DNA of 64,000 nt. Origin: Adenophora triphylla var. japonica. Lineage: Eukaryota > Streptophyta > Magnoliopsida > Asterales > Campanulaceae. The notes beneath the pieces were generated by a model, which saw nothing but the letters and a program-made list of their open reading frames with translations, searched no databases and was not told the origin of the DNA. The stretch is from the NCBI GenBank assembly GCA_022495995.1, contig JAFEMH010000937.1, forward strand, positions 186,001 to 250,000, given 5' to 3'. The translations under genes were made by a program, and so were the position numbers. This document shows positions 28,916-40,260 of the stretch, one piece after another; position 1 is the stretch's first letter; each line of letters opens with the position of its first letter.

Positions 28916-30330
28916 TGACGCCAAGCAAATCAGGGTCTGAACGGTTTAAGGATATCTGGCAGGATATATTTAGTTGGTTGATGTACCTAGAACACAACAC
29001 AAAAGAAGCACCGTCAAGGTCAAAGTTGGATGTTAATCCAACTCAGGCCCTCGGGTGTGAGAGTAAGAATACTGAGTATATAAGGCTTGGAATACCTTGA
29101 ATGTGTGTGAGTGTTTAGAGTTTGAGAGTAATATGGCTTACAGTCTATATATGGAACTTACCTTGTTCAAGGGGACAAAGGTCTTCTATTTATAGGCAAT
29201 GAGGAGCTACCGGCTGACGTAAGCCATGAGGTCAGTCCTAAAGGGCACTTTGGTAATTGACCGCATACACGTGTCCGCATCCCGATTGGAGTGCATCGGG
29301 GGAAGGAGGATTCACCGTCGAGGGGATGTCGCCGATGTGGGACAGGAGTCGTGTCCGCACGGCGCATTAATGGCGATAGTAGGCGCCGTCCCGAGCCTCA
29401 TCAATGCGACGGGAGTGAGCCGACTACTTGCATGTCGAGAGTCGGTAAGGTAACTTGCTCAGCAAGCCTTGGTATTTAACCTTGAGGCTGAGGCCGGTGA
29501 GATAACCTTGAGTCAGGTATGAGCCCGCGGCCAACATCTTAGGCGCGGTCGGCATGTGACGCGGCATGAGATCTTTGCGGGCACCAGGGCCGACGGCAGG
29601 GGATCTCCAGGGACGGGGTAGGAAGATGATGAGAGAACGCCGGGTCTTGACCTTTAGGGAATTACATCTGTCGACCCCCGACTGCGGTCTAGGGAGCGTT
29701 ATGTCATACTCTGGGCCTTTGGACCGGACCGAGCTTGGACCCGATGCAGGCCGGTGGGGCTCATCGGTGGCCTAGTTCCAAGTGAATGATCATTTATGGT
29801 CTGAGCGCGGAACTACTAGATAAGCTCGGTATCTCAGATCGCACCTGGTGCGGGCACCCAGTGTTGGCGTTCGCTCCAGGTTGTTGCTCTGCCTCCCGTG
29901 CATATAGGCACATGTGAGGCACGTGTGGAGGATTCTAGGCGCCTTAAATGCTCTGCCTCCCGGTTCGCAAGTGGGCCCCTTGACAGATGAAGAGACCGCG
30001 CGTGACAAGTACGGAGGGTACGTGTCAGCCATCCAAAAGGCGCCATAAATGCTAACTGGCGAATTTTCGAAATTTCAAACGTTGGCGTCGGTTCATGGTT
30101 CGAGGAGAACGGTTTGTGGGCTAATTAATACAGGTTAACCCGTATAAGGAGGCCTTATAAATAGCAAACCCTTCTTCCTCAAATCCTTTTACCGTCTTCA
30201 AACCTTCAAATTGCTTTAGAGAGAGAAAAATCTTGTTGTTTACTTAGCGTTTTCCTCCTTCGATTCAGACTTCGTAAGTAATTTTTGCTTTTTCTTCCTC
30301 ATCTCTTTCTATTTCTTCTTCTGGGTTTTG
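28916..30330. mobile_element. GC-rich LTR-retrotransposon-derived region
   Basis: A sharp rise in GC content with no coding frame. Two LTR-promoter-like pieces point away from each other. On the - strand CCTATAAATAGAAGACC (about 29205-29189) is followed by a CT-rich leader with CTCAAACTCTAAACACTCAC. On the + strand CCTTATAAATAGCAAACCC (about 30154-30172) is followed by a similar leader into TTGCTTTAGAGAGAG. This is the usual U3/R layout of plant LTRs. Termini, primer site and a matching second copy were not found, so family and boundaries are open. Confidence 0.4.
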
Positions 30331-30594
30331 ATGACGACCCATGAGTTTGGCCCCTGTCGGCTGTTAGAACTAGGGAATGGGAGTACTCCAGATACTTTGC
30401 TGTTTGTAAACGGTCAGGGGTAATAAAAAATGTGAAATCAGGGCTTTAGTTTTCATATTTGCATTTTTTATTTCTTGGTTTTCATTGTAGCTCGGATTTT
30501 GTTTTTCTCACATTATATCGTGTGATTTCCCTCATCGGTCTAAGGGCCTTGTGTATTTTACTGACTTTCTGAAGAAAAAAAATAAAAAATAATA

Positions 30595-30949
30595 CTCCCT
30601 CCGTCCCAGATCAAGAGTTCTACTTTCCCTTTTGGTCCGTCCCAGATCAAGAGTCCCTTTCCTTAAATGGAAAGTTTTTCATATATTTATACCCTTATCA
30701 TCTCCATTTATTTACAAAAAAAACCATTACTATTCCTCCCACTCATTCTCTCTCCTATTAAATATTTTTAACTTTTACATTCTCTCTCCTATTCCCTACC
30801 ACACATTTAATTTTTACATTCTCTCTCCTATTCTCTACCACACATTTAACTTTTATATTCTCTCTCCTAAAATTTTCTACCCACTTTAAAAAAATTTCTT
30901 AAGAAGCGTGAAATTCTCCCCGAGGACCCTTGGTCTGGGACGGAGGGAG
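30595..30949. mobile_element. Stowaway-type MITE (355 bp)
   Basis: CTCCCTCCGTCCCAGATCAA at the left and TTGGTCTGGGACGGAGGGAG at the right, TA at 30593-30594 and 30950-30951. It has several CATTCTCTCTCCTATT units inside. Same subfamily as 45732 and 49384. Confidence 0.9.
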
Positions 30950-30951
30950 TA

Positions 30952-31461
30952 ATTAAGTTTCCTGTGTTTTGTTTTTTTTTTTTTTATTTTACTAAAATTC
31001 ACTTTCTTGTTAAACAAATAAACAATTAAAACAAGCCAAACACTGCTCAGTTGATTGGATATGGGTTGGTGTCACTGTACAATTGTTCAATTAATTTATT
31101 TTATAAATGTAACTAAGGTAATTATAAAATGTAATTAATTTTGCTTCTCCTGCAATAAAATATAACACACGTGTTATAAAATCTTATGTTATTATTATTG
31201 TATCAATTTTTACTCTTCTCCAACAACTTTTTTTTCTTGTTGATTGAGTCTTAACAAATGTCAAATAGTTCACTTTTCAACTTAGATTCCTCTTGTTGAT
31301 CATTGATTAATTGAAGAACAGTGATGTTAGAGATATTTGGGGATAAATTTTTATGATTTCATTTTCAAATTACTACACTTACTTACTGTTAAGGTTTTTT
31401 TGTATTTTTTATTGTACTTAATTATTGACGTTCAATTTTCTCATTTTATTTTATGATCAAA
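30952..31461. other. gene-free stretch
   Basis: AT-rich intergenic DNA between a MITE and a Helitron. I see no gene, repeat unit or structured element. Confidence 0.5.
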
Positions 31462-31635
31462 CTAGCCTAAGTCCGTGTCCAAGGCCACGTTTTTTTTTTA
31501 ATTTTTTTTTTAAATTTAATTTTTTTTTAAGGGCAAAACGGGAAAGGAACAAAATAATGAGGGCAAAATGGAAATTTCCTCCAATGAAACTATTCACTCT
31601 ACTGTAGCAAACACCACTGTGATTTATAATATAGA
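31462..31635 (-). mobile_element. small non-autonomous Helitron (174 bp)
   Basis: On the - strand it begins A|TCTATATTATAAATC and ends CTAG|T, with a hairpin (CGTGGCCTTGGACACGG) just before the end. All three Helitron hallmarks are present, and its interior matches the copies at 3546 and 26733. Confidence 0.8.
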
Positions 31636-31671
31636 TATGTGTTGATTGGTAACTAAAAGCATCAAAAAATA

Positions 31672-32180
31672 GGGAATTTGCCCCATAAATTCCTTTTGGA
31701 ACAAATCACTTCCCACTAAGTTCCTCATTGTATTAAAATGTCCCATAAGTTTTCATATTGTATTATGTATAATACAACATTTAGTTATGCAGTAGTTAAA
31801 ATCATAATACTGCATCCGCACCACCGCCTCCGCCACAGCCCAGCTCCGCCGCCGCCGTCTGCTATCGCCGCATGCCGGATTCCGGTCAATTTTCACCGGA
31901 ATCCGGTCAATTTTCACCGGAATCCGGTCAATTTTCACCAGAATTCGGCAATTTTGGCCGGAATCCGGTCGTCGATCGCCGGAATCCGGTCGCCGAAGGT
32001 TGGAATCTAGTCGCCGGTCCATGAGCTTCGGACTCCGATCACCGGCGGCCGCCGGAATGCAGTATTATGGCCTTAATTGATGTTGTATTTTCGAAACATA
32101 ATACAATACCATAATACAACATGGGAAAAAAACTTATCGGGCATTATGAAACTTTTTTAGAACTTATCGGACATAGTCCC
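31672..32180. mobile_element. non-autonomous Mutator-like element (509 bp) with a CCGG-rich core
   Basis: A 9-bp direct repeat CAAAAAATA flanks it (31663-31671 and 32181-32189). Termini are inverted (GGGAATTTGCCCCATAA against TTATCGGACATAGTCCC). The inner part (31800-32060) is strikingly GC-rich, with three to four copies of a 21-bp unit around ATCCGGTCAATTTTCACCGG and further CCGGAATCCGGT words. The 9-bp duplication suggests Mutator-like mobilisation. No transposase. Confidence 0.65.
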
Positions 32181-32189
32181 CAAAAAATA

Positions 32190-33111
32190 AGAAATAAGGG
32201 GGTAAATCTTAATATTAAAAATATAAGTAATATTTTTTAAACTATCCCCTCTTTATAGTATTTGAGAAGATTTATCTCATTGTATGTGATTGAAACTTTA
32301 GTACAAAAATGTCTTATTATTTCAAAAATTAGCCACCCAAAAAGTGTTTTAGTGTATTTTTCAATATAATTTGATAATTTATTAGTAAGGAAATCCTTTT
32401 GTCATGTATCAAAAATCATGAATTGCGACATTAACTTTATAGGCTCACACCAAAAAAAACTTTCTAAATTCGCCCTGCTTATCTCAATCAACTATTCGTC
32501 GAGGTCATGATTTGTTTGTTGAACCGGTTGCTTCTCTTTCGAACGGCAACACATGGAATTTATGTTTGCGTATCACTATCGGTGGATCATGGCCGAAAGC
32601 TCTGCACTGTGGCCGTCCTTCTTTGGATGTCGTTAGATGGCTGCAGACAAATGTTAGACGACGATTGGTATTGTGTTCGACTTGATAAGTTGAAATGCCA
32701 ATGCTTTGGCGGATATAATATCTTGATCGGCTTTTAAAAATTTTAACCCCACTGTTTGAGCCGATATTTTTTCATCGTTTGTTTGTGGATAACCGACTTT
32801 TAAAAAAACATCGGTTATGTTTCTGTCACTCAGTATAAAATCAATTTTAATATCATTATCCTTTTTTACTTAACATTAACCGGTGTCAATATGATTGGAT
32901 GGATCAACAATGGTCGAGTGAGTTCCTTTTCGTAGGTACCATTTTGACCAGGGATGATGACAAAAATTTCGAATCCACTTAGAACCCAAAATGACTTGTT
33001 GCTAATGGAAAGAGTTTGGGGCCTTATTTGAAACACTCCCGACTTTGAGAAGGGTTTAGGATTCCCTCAAACTCGCACTATTTGACCCGCCCCGCATAAT
33101 ATATAGGTTTA
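32190..33111. other. gene-free stretch before the Tat element
   Basis: No supported gene. It includes GC-richer pieces at 32480-32720 without recognisable protein, and at 32990-33095 a retroelement-like phrase (GACCCGCCCCGCATAATATA) that abuts the truncated LTR. Confidence 0.4.
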
Positions 33112-33274
33112 TTAATACATTTTGAGCTATATACACCGTTATCTTACTCTCACGCCCGAGCGTCTTCGCCGGAGACACATCCGGCTAGTCGTGGGTTCTG
33201 ATTTCAGGTCAAGAAGCCAGGTGATTGGTCCTGCCACGTGGAGATTACTGATAAGCACAATTCCTGCAGCATCA
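33112..33274 (+). repeat. truncated 5' LTR of the Tat element
   Basis: Only the last about 163 bp remains (TACATTTTGAGCTATATACA through GCAGCATCA). It matches the tail of the 3' LTR (44472-44633) apart from small indels. The junction with unrelated sequence is near 33112. Confidence 0.85.
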
Positions 33275-33277
33275 GTT

Positions 33278-33295
33278 TGGTTCCATTGCCGGGAA
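33278..33295 (+). other. primer-binding site, tRNA-Asp-like
   Basis: TGGTTCCATTGCCGGGAA resembles the complement of the tRNA-Asp 3' end used by several Tat/Athila elements, with three or four mismatches. It begins 3 bp after the LTR end. Confidence 0.6.
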
Positions 33296-33338
33296 CTGTG
33301 CTTTAGCTTGACCTCGAAGATCTCATCCACCTACAACA

Positions 33339-35192
33339 ATGGTGACTCCAGACGGGCATGTAGCAGACGTTTCTAAAGAGTTCGAAGAAGTGAACAATAA
33401 CAACAATATGAACGCTGGGAATCTCAACACTAATACTGAAAATGCAAACCTGCCTCCACCCCCATCAAATCGCCCTCATGGTAGAGCAACACGCTCTACC
33501 AGTGTTGTTGATGGCAGGGGATTGCCAGACACGAGAAGGGGGAAAAGACACATGGAAGGACAAGGAGCTCCACCTCCTCCTAAGCGTCCAACTGCTCAGG
33601 GGAATGTTGGAAATAGGGCGGATCCCTCATCCAACCCATTGAGCAGGAAGGAAATATTATTGGAGCGAGCCCAGATTTTGACCGAGTTATTGGCAATAGA
33701 GGAGGCTGAGAAGGCAGATGTAAGATCAGAGAAGGTGGCTCCCTCTCAAATCTCAAACAGGCAACAGGCCAGGAGTGTTAGACCCAATGAGGGTGTGGGT
33801 CAAAATGCTGATCAAAGAATGGTAGCCCGACCTCAATCGCCTGTCCATGTTCCGAGCAATGATTTAAGGGCTAGCCTCACCAGGAATAGGGAGCAGGAAG
33901 CTCAATCGGATTGGAGGACACATTTAGAGGCTAATAGAAGCCGACGCGGTTCCCCTGCACGGACACAAAGATCAGGATCCCATAGGGACAGGAATGGGCG
34001 CAGGTCGCCTATCAGAGACGAGAGGCGCAGGTCGCCACTCGGGGTAATAGGCGCAGTCGCCTACCGAGAGATGATAGGCGCGAGTCGCCGCAAAGGAACG
34101 ACAGACAAAGATCTCCGGTTCGATCGGAGCGGGCTCATTCTCACGAGACGGGGAGGAGTAGGCGAGTAACTCCCCCGGAAGCGAAGGTCGAGGTCGAATG
34201 TTGTTCCCGCGGGAGATGAAAGACCCGATGCTAGAGAGTGGTTATTGATGAAAAAGAAATTCGAACAATGGGAGGAGGAGAAGAAAAAGGAGATTGGAAA
34301 GGTCGAACGAATTGACTTTGCTCTTCGACCTCTATCCAAGGAAATCAGAGATAGTCGACCTCCTCCTACTTTCAGGTTGCCTCTTGGAGAAGTATTCGGG
34401 TCGACCAATGCAAAGAGTCATATAGCACATCCGGAAGCCACAATGTGTTTTGTCGCCAATGAGGATGACAATATGTGCAAAGCTCTCCTAAGCACACTCA
34501 TGGGCGACTTTAACTTGGTTCAATGGTTTAGCGGCGATAGCATCACTACTTGGACATGCTTGAGAACAAAGTTCTTAGATCGCTTCTCGGCCGCTTTGGA
34601 GCTCGGAAAGTGACGGTCAATCGATCCGAACAACTTGGTACAGGCCAAAAATGAAAGCTCGATGAGCTACTTCACCAAATTCAAGGAAATGGTTGATAAG
34701 ATAGAGGAGGACCTCACTGATAGGGAAGTCATCAATTGCTTCCGAAACGGTATTTCCTCGGCAGACATGGATTATGAACTCACAGTTCGTACAGTAACAA
34801 CTCGACAGGAGTTGTTTGAGAAGGTGTATAATGTCGCTCTTGCTGAGGAAAGGAAAGAGAAGAAGAATGGTAAGAGTCCCAAGACTGAGGTCGCTGATGA
34901 TAAGAAGGACCCCAACAAGAATGGAGGAAATAATAAGAATGGAAAGAACAGGACGAGGGCTACAGAGAAGTTGCCTGAGGTTTTCACTCCCCTTACGGTG
35001 AGTCGAACAGAAATCATGAATGCCGTCGAGTTGGCTCCACCTGCCCCAATGAACCCAGGCAACAAGTTCAGAAGGGACAACAGCAAATACTGTGATTACC
35101 ACAAGGACACGGGTCATCTCACGGAGGATTGCTTGGGTTTGAAGCGTATCATCCAAAGAATGGTCGAGCAGGGAGACTCGACGCATATGTGA
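33339..35192 (+). pseudogene. Tat-lineage gag, interrupted
   Basis: Three open pieces lie in the same frame: 33339-34169, 34245-34613 and 34635-35192. The N-terminal part is Asn/Pro/Arg-rich and disordered. The middle part holds the capsid-like region (AKSHIAHPEATMCFVANEDD, MGDFNLVQWFSGDSITTWTC, SSMSYFTKFKEMVDKIEEDL). The end has a zinc-knuckle-like CDYHKDTGHLTEDC from 35091. At least two in-frame stops (after 34167 and at 34611-34613) break it. Gag would form the virus-like particle. Confidence 0.8.
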
Positions 35193-35207
35193 AAAGACCT
35201 CGAGCTG

Positions 35208-36224
35208 GTGGAGGCGAGCGGCCGACGGGTGGACAACAAGGACCGAGGCAACCCGGATCGAACTTGGGGGTCATTACAGAGCAAGCAAGTAACACCGCTA
35301 TCAAGCACAAGATCTTTCAACTCAGTAAAGCCCCACACGTGCCTCCCGAGGAGAAATGTCAGAGATGAAACGATCAGCTTCTACCCCCATGAGTTGGAAA
35401 CTAATATGGCGGCTAGGGAGCAAGTTCTCGTCATCCCAGGTCTCATAGACGGATGTACGACGAGCAGACTCTTAGTCGACACGGGGGCCTGCAAAGATAT
35501 TTTGTTCTACAAGACTTTCAAGGAGATGGGTCTTAATGACGAGCAGTTGGAAAGATATAATGGCAGGTTGGAGGGCTTCACCAACCATCGTGTTGATGCT
35601 AAAGGCCAGATAGAGCTCGACGTCGACCTAGGCCAGCACCCTCAAAGGATCGTGTCGAAGGTACAATTTATTGTGATTGATGTAAACAGTGACTATGTCG
35701 CCATACTTGGTATTCCTGGACAGGTCGCTCTTGGAATGGTGGCATCGATCCCTCATCAGCGAGTCAAGTTCCCCACACCTGCCGGAGTAGGCTGCGTACA
35801 AGGCACAGCTCGAGCCTACCTGGACCATGTTCTTCGGGAAAGAAAGAAGAGGGAGTTAGAAATTAAGACTGCAGATGGATACTGGAAGCTGTCACAGTCG
35901 GTCACCAAAACTACTCGACTGTCAACAATCACTAATGTGGAGGAGTCGACCTATCGCTCAAATGACGAGGTCATTATTGAGTCGACACGTCACTCTGATT
36001 CCACAGAGGTAGATCCAGATGTAGTTATGATCGATCAAGTCCTCATAGGCAACCTATGCCTCCGGATCGACAATAACTCGGGGGCCACCACCACCACCAG
36101 TGAGGTAGCAGACAAGTTGGATGACATGATAGCTGAGGAAGCTCCACATTTGGGGGCCGAAGAGAGACACAGGGTCAGAGAGATAATCATTGAGACTCTG
36201 CAATTCGGGGATGGACCGAGCTAG
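35208..36224 (+). pseudogene. retrotransposon aspartic protease region of the Tat element
   Basis: The frame is the same as gag after one stop. The active-site motif LLVDTGACKDILFYKTF at about 35467-35517 is that of retroviral-type aspartic proteases. The following YVAILGIPGQVALGMVASI resembles the conserved flap/C-terminal ILGRP block with changes. The remaining about 150 residues are an acidic linker before reverse transcriptase. A stop at 36222-36224 and a shift to another frame separate it from pol. Confidence 0.75.
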
Positions 36225-36303
36225 AGGGGCTGGACGGTGAGAGTCGATAATCGCCCGGCCCTCTTACCCAGGCCAAAAAATTCAAATTGGAAAGCAGCTA
36301 TCT

Positions 36304-37185
36304 GTGGAGGAGCGAGCAGAAATCATTGAGCTACTCAAGGAAAGTAAGGACGTCTTCGCATGGAGAGTAGAGGACATGAGGGGAATCAAGGAAGAGGTCG
36401 CCGTTCACAGACTTGAAGTTAACCCGACCATAAAGCCTAGACCCCAAAAGTTGAGAAGTTTTGCTCGCGACAAGGAGGAGGCTATAAAAACTGAGGTACA
36501 CAAACTTTTGAGTGCAGGGATAATCAAGGAGGCCACTCACACAACGTGGTTGGCCAACGTGGTCATGGTGAAGAAATCAAATGGCAAATGGCGGATGTGT
36601 GTCGACTTCACCACTCTCAACCTTGCTTGCCCTAAGGACAACTATCCTCTTCCTAGAATCGACAAGCTAGTCGATTCCATTGCTGGTCACTCAACCCTCA
36701 GCTTCCTCGACGCTTACTCAGGGTACCACCAGATTAAGATGCATGAGGACGACATAGTCAAGACGGCATTTCAAGCGGCTGGAGGCATCTACTGCTACAA
36801 CATGATGCCATTTGGTTTGAAGAATGCGGGTGCAACCTATCAGAGAATGGTGAACAAAGTCTTTGCTTCTCAAATTGGCCGAAATATGGAGGCTTACGTC
36901 GACGATATGGTCATCAAAACTAAGGTCGGACGTCACGTAGTCGACCTAAAAGAAACATTCGCCAATTTGCGAGCAAACGACATGAAGCTCAATCCCAGCA
37001 AGTGTGTCTTTGGAGTTGCAGCTGGAAAGTTCCTTGGATTCATGGTGTCCCAGAGAGGTATAGAGGCTAACCCGGAAAAGATCAAGGCTCTAGTCGAGAT
37101 GAAGGAGCCTACAAGTATAAAAGAGATGCAGCGGCTTCGATGGCGGGGTGGCAGCCCTAGGTCGCTTTATATCCAAGTCGGCTGA
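36304..37185 (+). pseudogene. reverse transcriptase domain of the Tat element
   Basis: The family landmarks appear in order: VHRLEVNPTIKPRPQKLRSF, VVMVKKSNGKWRMCVDFTTL, LSFLDAYSGYHQIKMHEDD, MPFGLKNAGATYQRMVNKVF, then the catalytic EAYVDDMVIKTK and FLGFMVSQRGIEANPEKIKA. The YVDDM box is intact. A one-base frameshift near 37135 ends the frame, and the expected GRMAALSRFISKSAE-type continuation is found in the neighbouring frame. Confidence 0.88.
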
Positions 37186-37233
37186 AAGGTCTCTCCCCTT
37201 CTTCAAATCATTGAGGGGGACGAAAAACTTTGA

Positions 37234-39494
37234 GTGGACGGCCGAATGTCATTCGTCGTTCCAACAACTCAAAGAATACCTTGCTACTCCTCCACTCTGA
37301 GCAGCCCGACCACTGGTGAGACCTTGTTTATGTATTTGTCTGTGGGAGACAAGTCGGTTGCAGCAGTCTTGATCAGAGAAGAGGAAGGGCTTCAAAAGCC
37401 AGTATACTACATCAGTAAAGCCTTATCAGATGTTGAGAGCAGGTACTACAATGCAGAAAAGGTCTCTTATGCCCTAGTCGTGGCTTCAAGGAAGCTGCGA
37501 GCTTATTTTTTGGCTCACCCAATTGTGGTTCTTTCAAATGCCCCCCTAAGGAAAATTCTTCACAAGCCGGAGAGTTCAGGTCGACTGCTCAATTGGTCAA
37601 TTGCCCTTACTGAATTTGACATTGAGTATCGACCTCGAAAGGCGCTGAAGGCTCAAGCTCTAGCAGACTTCTTGGTCGAGCTTACGTTCACCAAGGAAGA
37701 TGATGAGCAGCGAGCCCCAAAGGAGAAGGCTAAAGGAAAGGAACACGAGTTCCAGCCCGCTATTGCTCTACCCGACGATTGCTGGAAGGTTTATTCGGAT
37801 GGATCAGCAACCAAAAGTGTTAGTGGAGCTGGGATTGTCTTGATCGAGCCAGAGTCTGGAACCGTGTACGAGGAATCACTAAGGTTCAAGTTTGATGCTT
37901 CCAACAACCAGGTTGAATATGAAGCCTTGATAGCAGCTATAGAATACGCCAAGTGTTTTGGAGCAACTAAAATCATGGCTTATTGTGATTCCCAACTGAT
38001 AGTCAACCAGGTCAGAGGCGAGTACGAGGTGCTTAGTTCCACGTTGATTAAATACTGCGACCTGGTGAAGGAGCTAATAAAAGATTTGGAATTTTGGGAG
38101 ATTCAGAGGATTGGAAGGGAAGACAACGAGCTAGCCGACCTCCTCTCGAAATTAGCCACTTCAGATGAACCACATGGTGAGCCCATCTCTTTCCTCGAAA
38201 ATCCAGCTTATGAGAGGGTAAAAATTCAATGTGTAGATGATCCCTCGAGAAATTGGATTTATGAGAAGTGTTGGATCGAAGAAATGAAAGCGTACATAGA
38301 AAGTGGTGAGCTGCCAGATGATGAGAAGAAAGCTCGAGCAATCAAAAAGAAGGCTCCGAGATACGTCATTCAAGGAGGCAATCTGTTCAGAAGATCCTAC
38401 ACTCGACCATTGCTAAAGTGCATCCACCCTCAAGAGGTCGCCCTATTGATACATGAAGTACACAGTGGGATTTGTGGCGGACACCCGGGGGCCAGGACCC
38501 TTGCTGACAAGTTAATTACCTTGGGATACTACTGGCCACATATGAGAGCTGACACTCACAACTTTGTTCAGCAATGTGATCAATGCCAAAGGTTTGCCAA
38601 CTTACCTCATATGCCGACGACCGAGCAGACTCCAGTAATTGCAGTTTGGCCATTTGATATGTGGGGTGTCGACTTGATTGGACCCTTCCCTCCCGCCCGA
38701 GGAAATTGCAAGTACGTGATCGTCGCTATCGATTATTTCACAAAGTGGGTTGAAGCCAAGCCATTAGCTCGTATCACAGAGGAGAATGCCATCAACTTCA
38801 TTCATGACTTCATTTGGTGTCGGTTTGGTTTTCCTCGAGCTATAGTGTCCGACAATGGTTTCTGATTCTCCCAAACCTTGAAGCAGAGATGAATCGAGTA
38901 GGAATCAAACATTGGATATCTTCTGTCGCCTACCCCCAAGGCAACGGGCAGGCTGAGGCAGCAAATAAGCTTGTACTATCCTCGCTCAAGACAGGACTCG
39001 TAGGTCGACACAATAATTGGTTAGACGAACTCCCCCTTGCTCTTTGGGCAGTTCGTACAACCACTCGGGGGCTACGGAAACCCCTTTTGCTCTCACATAT
39101 GGATCGGAAGCCATGGCACCGGCGAGCTCGGATTTCCTACCGCTAGAGTGACTTTCTTTAATCAAGAACAGAATGATATCAGCAGTTGATCGACTGGATC
39201 GTCGAGCGAGAGCGAGATACGGCCTACCTTCGAATGGTCGACTACAAGCGGCGAACTAAAAGTTACCACGACAAGAGGGTCAAGGCAAGGTCGTTCCAAG
39301 TGGGTGACTATGTACTAAGGAAGATCGAGGCAACAGGAAGGAGAACCCAACAGAATAAGCTATCTCCTAACTGGGAAGGTCCCTATGTGGTTACTCGAGT
39401 CGTCAAGGAAGGAACTTACACGATAGCTCATCCTGGGGGAGAAGAGTTGAAGCACCCTTGGCACGCCACTCACCTCATCAAATACTACTTCTAG
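37234..39494 (+). pseudogene. RNase H, archaeal-type RNase H and integrase of the Tat element
   Basis: 37234-38865 carries the degenerate pol RNase H (SRYYNAEKVSYALVVASRKL), a second RNase H (KVYSDGSATKSVSGAGIVLI, EYEALIAAIEYAKCFGATKI, AYCDSQLIVNQVRGEYEV) and the integrase start with its HHCC zinc finger (GGHPGARTLADKL, QQCDQCQRFA). It continues into the DDE core (MWGVDLIGPFPPARG, VSDNG). A stop and frameshift at 38865 shift it to 38814-39146 (PQGNGQAEAANKLVLSSLKT with the catalytic Glu) and then 39186-39494, the C-terminal domain ending HPWHATHLIKYYF. Two RNase H domains identify the Tat lineage. Confidence 0.88.
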
Positions 39495-39627
39495 TTTTCA
39501 GTCCTAGTTTTCAGTTTCCAAGATCAAGCTTGTGTTAGTTCTAGTTTCAAATTGATGTAAGCATGTTCCATACTTCAATGAAAAGCGCTGTTTATTCGAT
39601 CAAACATAGTGTTACATTAACCCCAAC

Positions 39628-39985
39628 AAGCTCGACTCTTAGTCAGCTCCGCTTTAACAAGCTCGATTCTTAATCAGCTTCGTTGATCTAACAAGTCCGA
39701 TTCTTAGTCGACTTCATTCTAACAAACTCGACTCTTAGTCAGTCTGTTCTAACAAGCTCGATTCTTAATCAGCTTCGTTCATTTAAACAAGTTAGACTCT
39801 TAAGTCGACTTCGTCCTAACAAACTCGACTCTTAGTCAGTCTGTTCCAATTAGCTCGATTCTTAATCAGCTTTGCTTATTTAACAAGTCCGATTCCTAAT
39901 CGAATTCGTTCTAATTAACTCGACCCTTGGTCAGTTTCATTAGTACGAGCAGGTTCGACTCTTAGTCAATCTCGTTCGCAAAAAG
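39628..39985 (+). repeat. higher-order minisatellite after integrase
   Basis: Eleven degenerate monomers of about 30-35 bp around CTCGATTCTTAATCAG start at about 39631, 39662, 39696, 39727, 39757, 39791, 39824, 39854, 39887, 39919 and 39954. Every third monomer is more alike (CTCGACTCTTAGTCAG at 39631, 39727 and 39824), giving a 96-bp trimer. Confidence 0.8.
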
Positions 39986-40260
39986 TTATACAACTCTGAG
40001 GTCGACTAAATCATCAAAGATTAAGTCGACCCTAGGCTTAAGTTGACCCATTTGTACTACTACATCTAGCTCGACATACACGATGAAATGGAAAACATAC
40101 AACATTCAGAAATCAAAAGTCGGCTATGATTATGAGTCTCCCAAAAAGCGGGCTAAGACTTGCAAAAAATAATTACATGTTTCTATGCCTCCCAGCGGGC
40201 CAAGGCATTCGAGACAATGTTGAAGCAAAAAACAAAAATCTTTTGTTTGAAACTTGTTCA

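Noticed and set aside
33442..35086. Alternative-frame and antisense ORFs within the Tat gag
   Set aside because: They are shadows of the gag frame, whose capsid-like and zinc-knuckle motifs are clear.
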